The notes below the pieces were generated by a model. It made no database searches. It saw nothing but the letters and a program-made list of their open reading frames with translations, and was not told the origin of the DNA. The translations under genes and the position numbers were made by a program. Shown piece by piece: positions 1 to 5,962 of a stretch of 5,962 bases of DNA (position 1 is its first letter; the number at the start of each line of letters is the position of its first letter). Source of the DNA: Elusimicrobiota bacterium (GTDB taxonomy: Bacteria > Elusimicrobiota > Elusimicrobia > UBA1565 > UBA9628); the NCBI GenBank assembly GCA_028871595.1, contig JAGWMT010000203.1, forward strand, positions 1 to 5,962, given 5' to 3'.

Positions 1-3196
<3,196 letters not shown>

Positions 3197-3199
3197 TCT

Positions 3200-3253
3200 C
3201 GCGTTGACGCGCCCCGCGTCGAACACGCGCACCCGCGCCACGGCCTCAACGCG
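3200..3253. terminator. Nested inverted repeats between convergent genes, possible bidirectional terminator
   Basis: The 49-base gap between the PurH-like gene and the membrane glycosyltransferase holds a perfect 8-base inverted repeat: CGCGTTGA at 3200-3207 and TCAACGCG at 3246-3253. The second arm includes the stop codon of the minus-strand gene. An alternative short hairpin lies inside, GACGCG (3206-3211) and CGCGTC (3215-3220) with a CCC loop; it shares two bases with the outer stem. No T-tract follows on either strand, so this is not a classical intrinsic terminator. Position between two converging genes is the main reason for calling it one. Confidence 0.3.
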
Positions 3254-5237
3254 CGGATTTCCTTTCCTTCGCTAGAACGCGGCAGACATCTCTATCTGGA
3301 TCCGAACATTCGAGAGGTCCGGACAACAACACCGAACGGCTCTTTTCCAAAAGTCCCTTATCTCTCAGAACGGCGACGAGCGTCAAGCGCGCGGAGGCCA
3401 ACCCCGGATCCAGCACAAGCCCCTTTTCGAGCAACCGGATCGCCTTCTCATCGTGACCAGCGAAGTGGCTGGCCACGGCTCTGTCCCGCAGAGAGGCTGG
3501 GCTGCCGCGATCCGGGGAGTCCGGGCTCGACAAGAGCTCGTACGCCTTCCCCGGAACGGAGGATTGCAGGGCGATCGCCATCGCGCGCCGTTCACCCGCA
3601 GGCGCTCCAAGGGAGGCCGTCGACATTTCCCGCGACCAGAGAGCGCGCGCTTCCGCCTCGGTGGAGCGGCGTGAGCGCCGCACATAGGCCCACGGCTCAC
3701 CGTTCGATCCATAGACGTTGAGAATCGAATTGCTCGGCAGGCGGTCCAACGCCTCAAGCAGGAAATCCGCAGAACCGTCGCCGTCGTGACGAAACTCCGG
3801 AGCGCGACGGACCCAAACGATTTTCCCTTCCGCCAATAGCCGGGGGAAGCTTTCGCTCTTGGAGGACATATCATCGACGACAACGGAAAGCGATCGACAA
3901 CGAGCGGCGCCGCCGCTGGCGACAGTCAGAACCGCTCCCAGGTAGTCGCCGCAAATGAGCACGGTCTCTGGTTCGTCATGGATGATCGATCTGACACCGT
4001 CGGCGAGTTCGCTCGAGCCGCGGTAGAACATGGGCGAGCCGCCGCTCTCCCGCAGGTCCGCCTCGAACTCCCGATATGTCCGGACGTTATTCGCCAAAAC
4101 CAAGGCGAGTAGAACGAAGAGGACGGGTCGGGCCGCGACCCGGGGCCGAGGAGGCGCCGCGCGCAACGCGGCGAACAACATGAACCAATGTAACGGGTAT
4201 AGTGCGTATAAATGGTGCCACTTGACCGGCATCGGGCTGACGACCGCCGCGGCGAAGCCGGCAGTCAGGAATAAAGACCAGAAAACGAATTCGCGCAGAC
4301 GGGACCGGCGAGCGCTCGCCGCGACGGCGACGGCCGTCAACGCCCCGGCGGCCATCGCCGCGGCCATGACCCAGTTGAATCCGGGGTCGCCGCCCGCGAT
4401 GAATTCATAGTACGGCCGCCCTTGGAAAGACAGGGATAGGATATGACCACGCACGGCCAGCCAATGCGGAAGATGAGCTAAGTGCTCGGACAACGGCCAA
4501 CCTTGATGCCCGGGGTTTCGGATCGTATCGAGAGGATAGATGACGTTGTACGCGATCAGCGGAAAGGCCCCCAGAATTATTCCACCGACGATCGCTCCGG
4601 TCGCCGCCTTATCGCGCGTCAGCAACGCTCGGTCCATTATCGCGACCGCCGCGGCCAGCCCGAACAAAGCCCAAGCGAAATTGGCCTTGTCCCAAACCGC
4701 TGCTCCGAGACAAGCGCCCCCCAGGACGAGGCGGCCGAGATTCGGTTTCGCCCGCGCCCAACCCGCCAACAGCCAAAGCCCCGCGCCTTTGAGGGCCAGC
4801 GAAAGAGCAGTGGGCCCGGTGTCATACGCGGAGGCGATGATCAACGCCGGATCCGTCGCCAGGATCAGGCCGAGCGCGGCGACCCACCATATTCCCCAGC
4901 GTCGCGCCGTCAATAAAAGCGTGCCGACGATGAAGATCGCGCCAAACGCGATTGTCGTCAATCGCAAAGATTTGACCGAAACTCCGAAGCATCGAAAGAC
5001 ATCGATGAGAATCATCGACTTCAAGGCGCCTTGGTACGAATCCTTCATCCACGGCAACCCGTAGAACGATTCCATGACGCGGGCGCCTCGCGCCGATTCG
5101 ACCGCGATGAGGCCTTGAACTGCCTCGTCTTCCCAAATTCCAGCCAGCAAATACGTTTTGAGCGCCAAAAAAGAGAACAGCCCGACGCAGAGAGCGGTCA
5201 CGGCCGCGAGGAGACATGATCGTCGCCGAACGTGCAT
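3246..5237 (-). CDS. Polytopic GT-C-type membrane glycosyltransferase with C-terminal TPR-like region
   Basis: From the ATG at 5237 the protein has 663 residues. A basic N-terminus (MHVRRRS) leads into a first membrane segment (about 8-32). About ten more hydrophobic segments follow, up to about residue 384. The first extracytoplasmic loop has an acidic W-E-D-E motif at 35-38, in the place where GT-C (PMT/ArnT-like, GT39/GT83) enzymes carry their catalytic Asp/Glu. These enzymes move sugars from polyprenyl-phosphate donors to lipid or protein acceptors outside the membrane. Other loop motifs are TDPALIIASAYDTGPT (128-143), VWDKANFAW (181-189) and VKWHHLYALYPLHW (338-351). Residues 385-525 form a soluble, probably extracytoplasmic region. 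Residues about 583-638 look like one or two TPR repeats (hydrophobic helices around FAGHDEKAIRLLEKGLVLDPG). An in-frame TTG at 5255 would add six residues, but it has no well-placed ribosome site and falls in a -10-like sequence. Acceptor and donor are unknown. Confidence 0.75.
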   Translation of the reverse strand: MHVRRRSCLLAAVTALCVGLFSFLALKTYLLAGIWEDEAVQGLIAVESARGARVMESFYGLPWMKDSYQGALKSMILIDVFRCFGVSVKSLRLTTIAFGAIFIVGTLLLTARRWGIWWVAALGLILATDPALIIASAYDTGPTALSLALKGAGLWLLAGWARAKPNLGRLVLGGACLGAAVWDKANFAWALFGLAAAVAIMDRALLTRDKAATGAIVGGIILGAFPLIAYNVIYPLDTIRNPGHQGWPLSEHLAHLPHWLAVRGHILSLSFQGRPYYEFIAGGDPGFNWVMAAAMAAGALTAVAVAASARRSRLREFVFWSLFLTAGFAAAVVSPMPVKWHHLYALYPLHWFMLFAALRAAPPRPRVAARPVLFVLLALVLANNVRTYREFEADLRESGGSPMFYRGSSELADGVRSIIHDEPETVLICGDYLGAVLTVASGGAARCRSLSVVVDDMSSKSESFPRLLAEGKIVWVRRAPEFRHDGDGSADFLLEALDRLPSNSILNVYGSNGEPWAYVRRSRRSTEAEARALWSREMSTASLGAPAGERRAMAIALQSSVPGKAYELLSSPDSPDRGSPASLRDRAVASHFAGHDEKAIRLLEKGLVLDPGLASARLTLVAVLRDKGLLEKSRSVLLSGPLECSDPDRDVCRVLAKERKSAR

Positions 5238-5253
5238 TTCTCGATGAAGATAC

Positions 5254-5259
5254 AATATA
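5254..5259 (-). promoter_or_regulatory. Candidate -10 element for the membrane glycosyltransferase gene
   Basis: On the minus strand these bases read TATATT, matching 5 of 6 positions of the sigma-70 -10 consensus, in the most AT-rich patch of the intergenic region. Transcription would begin near 5247, leaving about a 10-base leader before the ATG at 5237. No convincing -35 box is seen 16-18 bases upstream. This placement argues against the TTG at 5255 as the start codon. Confidence 0.25.
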
Positions 5260-5311
5260 TTCCATTCGGCTCCGGGCGGAGAGAATCGTCCTACAAATCG
5301 CCCTCCCGCCC

Positions 5312-5340
5312 TTGACGCCCGCCCGCACGGCGGCTAAACT
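5312..5340 (+). promoter_or_regulatory. Sigma-70-like promoter of the DUF4279 gene, likely leaderless
   Basis: TTGACG at 5312-5317 matches 5 of 6 bases of the -35 consensus. It is followed, after exactly 17 bases, by TAAACT at 5335-5340, which matches 4 of 6 bases of the -10 consensus. A start site 7-8 bases after the -10 falls at 5347-5348, the first base of the ATG at 5348. No Shine-Dalgarno sequence lies directly before this ATG, which fits a leaderless message. Confidence 0.5.
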
Positions 5341-5347
5341 CTCCCCG

Positions 5348-5824
5348 ATGATGCGCGAACAGACGTCGGTGCGGTTCAAGATCACGAGCGCGACGCTCGC
5401 CGCCGCCGAGATCCATGAGCGGACGGGATTGGTCCCGGACGAGACCTGGAAGGCCGGCGACGCGCGCGGCGCCTTCGCTAACGTCGAGAAAATGCACGGA
5501 TTCGTGCTCGATTCGAAGACCCCGATCACGGAATCCCTCGACGATCACGTGAAGGGCATGATCAAGCGCCTGGCGCCTCACGCGCAGAAGATCGGGGCTC
5601 TGGGCGCCGACGCGGTCGTCGAGTTCGGCTGCATCATTCACCGCAAGGTCGTCCCCGCCCTGCGCTTCGGGCGCGACGACCTGCGCTGGCTGGGCGTGAT
5701 GGGCGCGCGGTTGGACGTGGATATCTTCATCCTCAACGACGCGCTGATGAAGGGGCCGGCCACCAGCGGCCTTTTCGGAACGCCGACGCCCCCTCCTCCC
5801 GCGCCCGGGGCGTCGGGGAAATGA
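5348..5824 (+). CDS. DUF4279-family small protein with proline-rich tail
   Basis: This is a 158-residue, probably cytoplasmic protein; no signal peptide or membrane segment is seen. Its layout fits the DUF4279 family: a first beta strand (TSVRFKITSATL, 6-17), a 'helix then Pro, Trp-Lys-x-Gly-Asp' segment (EIHERTGLVPDETWKAGD, 21-38), a His-Gly-Phe-Val-Leu-Asp-Ser strand (50-56), an amphipathic 'LDDHVKGMIKRLAPHAQKI' helix (64-82), and a final LDVDIFIL strand (122-129). Family function is not settled; some members sit among toxin-immunity genes, but nothing here suggests that context. After residue 138 there is a low-complexity tail, TPTPPPPAPGASGK. The frame is open back to 5216, but that extension would run through the promoter and into the opposing gene, so I take the ATG at 5348 (a second ATG follows directly at 5351). 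Its stop lies 4 bases from the converging gene. Confidence 0.7.
   Translation: MMREQTSVRFKITSATLAAAEIHERTGLVPDETWKAGDARGAFANVEKMHGFVLDSKTPITESLDDHVKGMIKRLAPHAQKIGALGADAVVEFGCIIHRKVVPALRFGRDDLRWLGVMGARLDVDIFILNDALMKGPATSGLFGTPTPPPPAPGASGK
5783..5816. repeat. Perfect 10-base inverted repeat at the end of the DUF4279 gene
   Basis: CCGACGCCCC at 5783-5792 and GGGGCGTCGG at 5807-5816 are exact reverse complements separated by 14 bases. The repeat lies inside the codons for the proline-rich tail, 6 bases before the stop codon. As RNA it would form a very stable GC-rich stem on either transcript. No T-tract follows, so whether it ends transcription, protects the 3' end or is only a product of proline-codon bias is open. 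Confidence 0.6.
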
Positions 5825-5828
5825 CGCC

Positions 5829-5962
5829 TTAGTCCGGGATCGTCACGCCCTGGACGTGGGGCGGGTCCGGATAACGCAGGCCCAGCCGGGACAGGGCCTT
5901 GCGCAGGATGCGGGCGACCTTCGCGTCGCGGCGCGGCTTGTCGTCGGCTCCCACGATGCGCC
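5829..5962 (-). CDS. C-terminal end of a probable PPK2-type polyphosphate kinase (partial)
   Basis: A minus-strand frame is open from the right edge of the window to a TAA stop at 5829-5831, giving 43 C-terminal residues. They begin RIVGADDKPRRDAKVARILR, continue KALSRLGLRYPDP, and end in VTIPD. The pattern 'V-x-A-D-D-K', then a helix with V-A-R-I-L and a 'L-x-L-x-YP-x-P' close, resembles the C-terminus of PPK2 enzymes. These use polyphosphate to phosphorylate nucleotides, or the reverse, in the cytoplasm. The Walker motifs and the rest of the kinase fold are outside the window, so the call rests on this tail alone. The gene converges on the DUF4279 gene with only 4 bases between the stops. 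Confidence 0.55.
   Translation of the reverse strand, partial: RIVGADDKPRRDAKVARILRKALSRLGLRYPDPPHVQGVTIPD

Noticed and set aside
5238..5255. TTG at 5255 as start of the membrane glycosyltransferase
   Set aside because: No ribosome site at a usable distance (GGAG is 14 bases away), and it lies inside a -10-like sequence. The ATG at 5237 gives a typical basic N-terminus before the first membrane segment, though its own ribosome site is weak.
5216..5347. N-terminal extension of the DUF4279 protein by 44 residues
   Set aside because: It would overlap the opposing gene's start and the promoter, and the extra residues lie before the first strand of the family fold.
4822..5529. A 235-codon minus-strand frame crossing the glycosyltransferase start and the DUF4279 gene
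   Set aside because: It overlaps two better-supported genes on opposite strands and shows no domain features. A GGAG before its internal ATG near 5265 was considered but is out of frame with the glycosyltransferase.

Overview
The window comes from a high-GC bacterium. Hand counts of single 60-base lines run from about 45% to 80% GC, and most coding lines are above 60%. An NAD-dependent DNA ligase marks it as bacterial. The phylum cannot be fixed from these bases. I see no phage, transposon, CRISPR, tRNA or rRNA signal, so it reads as ordinary chromosome.

Layout, left to right. (1) Bases 1-1676, plus strand: ligA, cut at its 5' end just before the catalytic lysine and otherwise intact through OB fold, zinc finger, helix-hairpin-helix region and BRCT domain. 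(2) Bases 1673-3196, plus strand: a PurH-like protein whose GTG start overlaps the ligA stop by 4 bases, so the two are almost certainly co-transcribed and translationally coupled. It is full length, but several residues usually needed for both PurH activities are substituted. (3) Bases 3246-5237, minus strand: a large polytopic membrane protein of the GT-C glycosyltransferase type, with a soluble C-terminal region ending in TPR-like helices. It converges on the PurH-like gene across a 49-base gap rich in inverted repeats. (4) Bases 5238-5347: a divergent promoter region. (5) Bases 5348-5824, plus strand: a small DUF4279-type protein with a proline-rich tail. Its best promoter sits so close to the ATG that the message may be leaderless. 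(6) Bases 5829-5962, minus strand: the C-terminal end of a probable PPK2-type polyphosphate kinase, converging on the DUF4279 gene with a 4-base gap.

The genes do not form one pathway. ligA and the PurH-like gene form one transcription unit joining DNA repair and replication to a purine-type protein; the others look like single-gene units. The points most worth following are the substituted PurH active sites, the possible leaderless promoter, and the GC-rich inverted repeats without T-tracts at both convergent junctions. I found no clear new multi-gene system.
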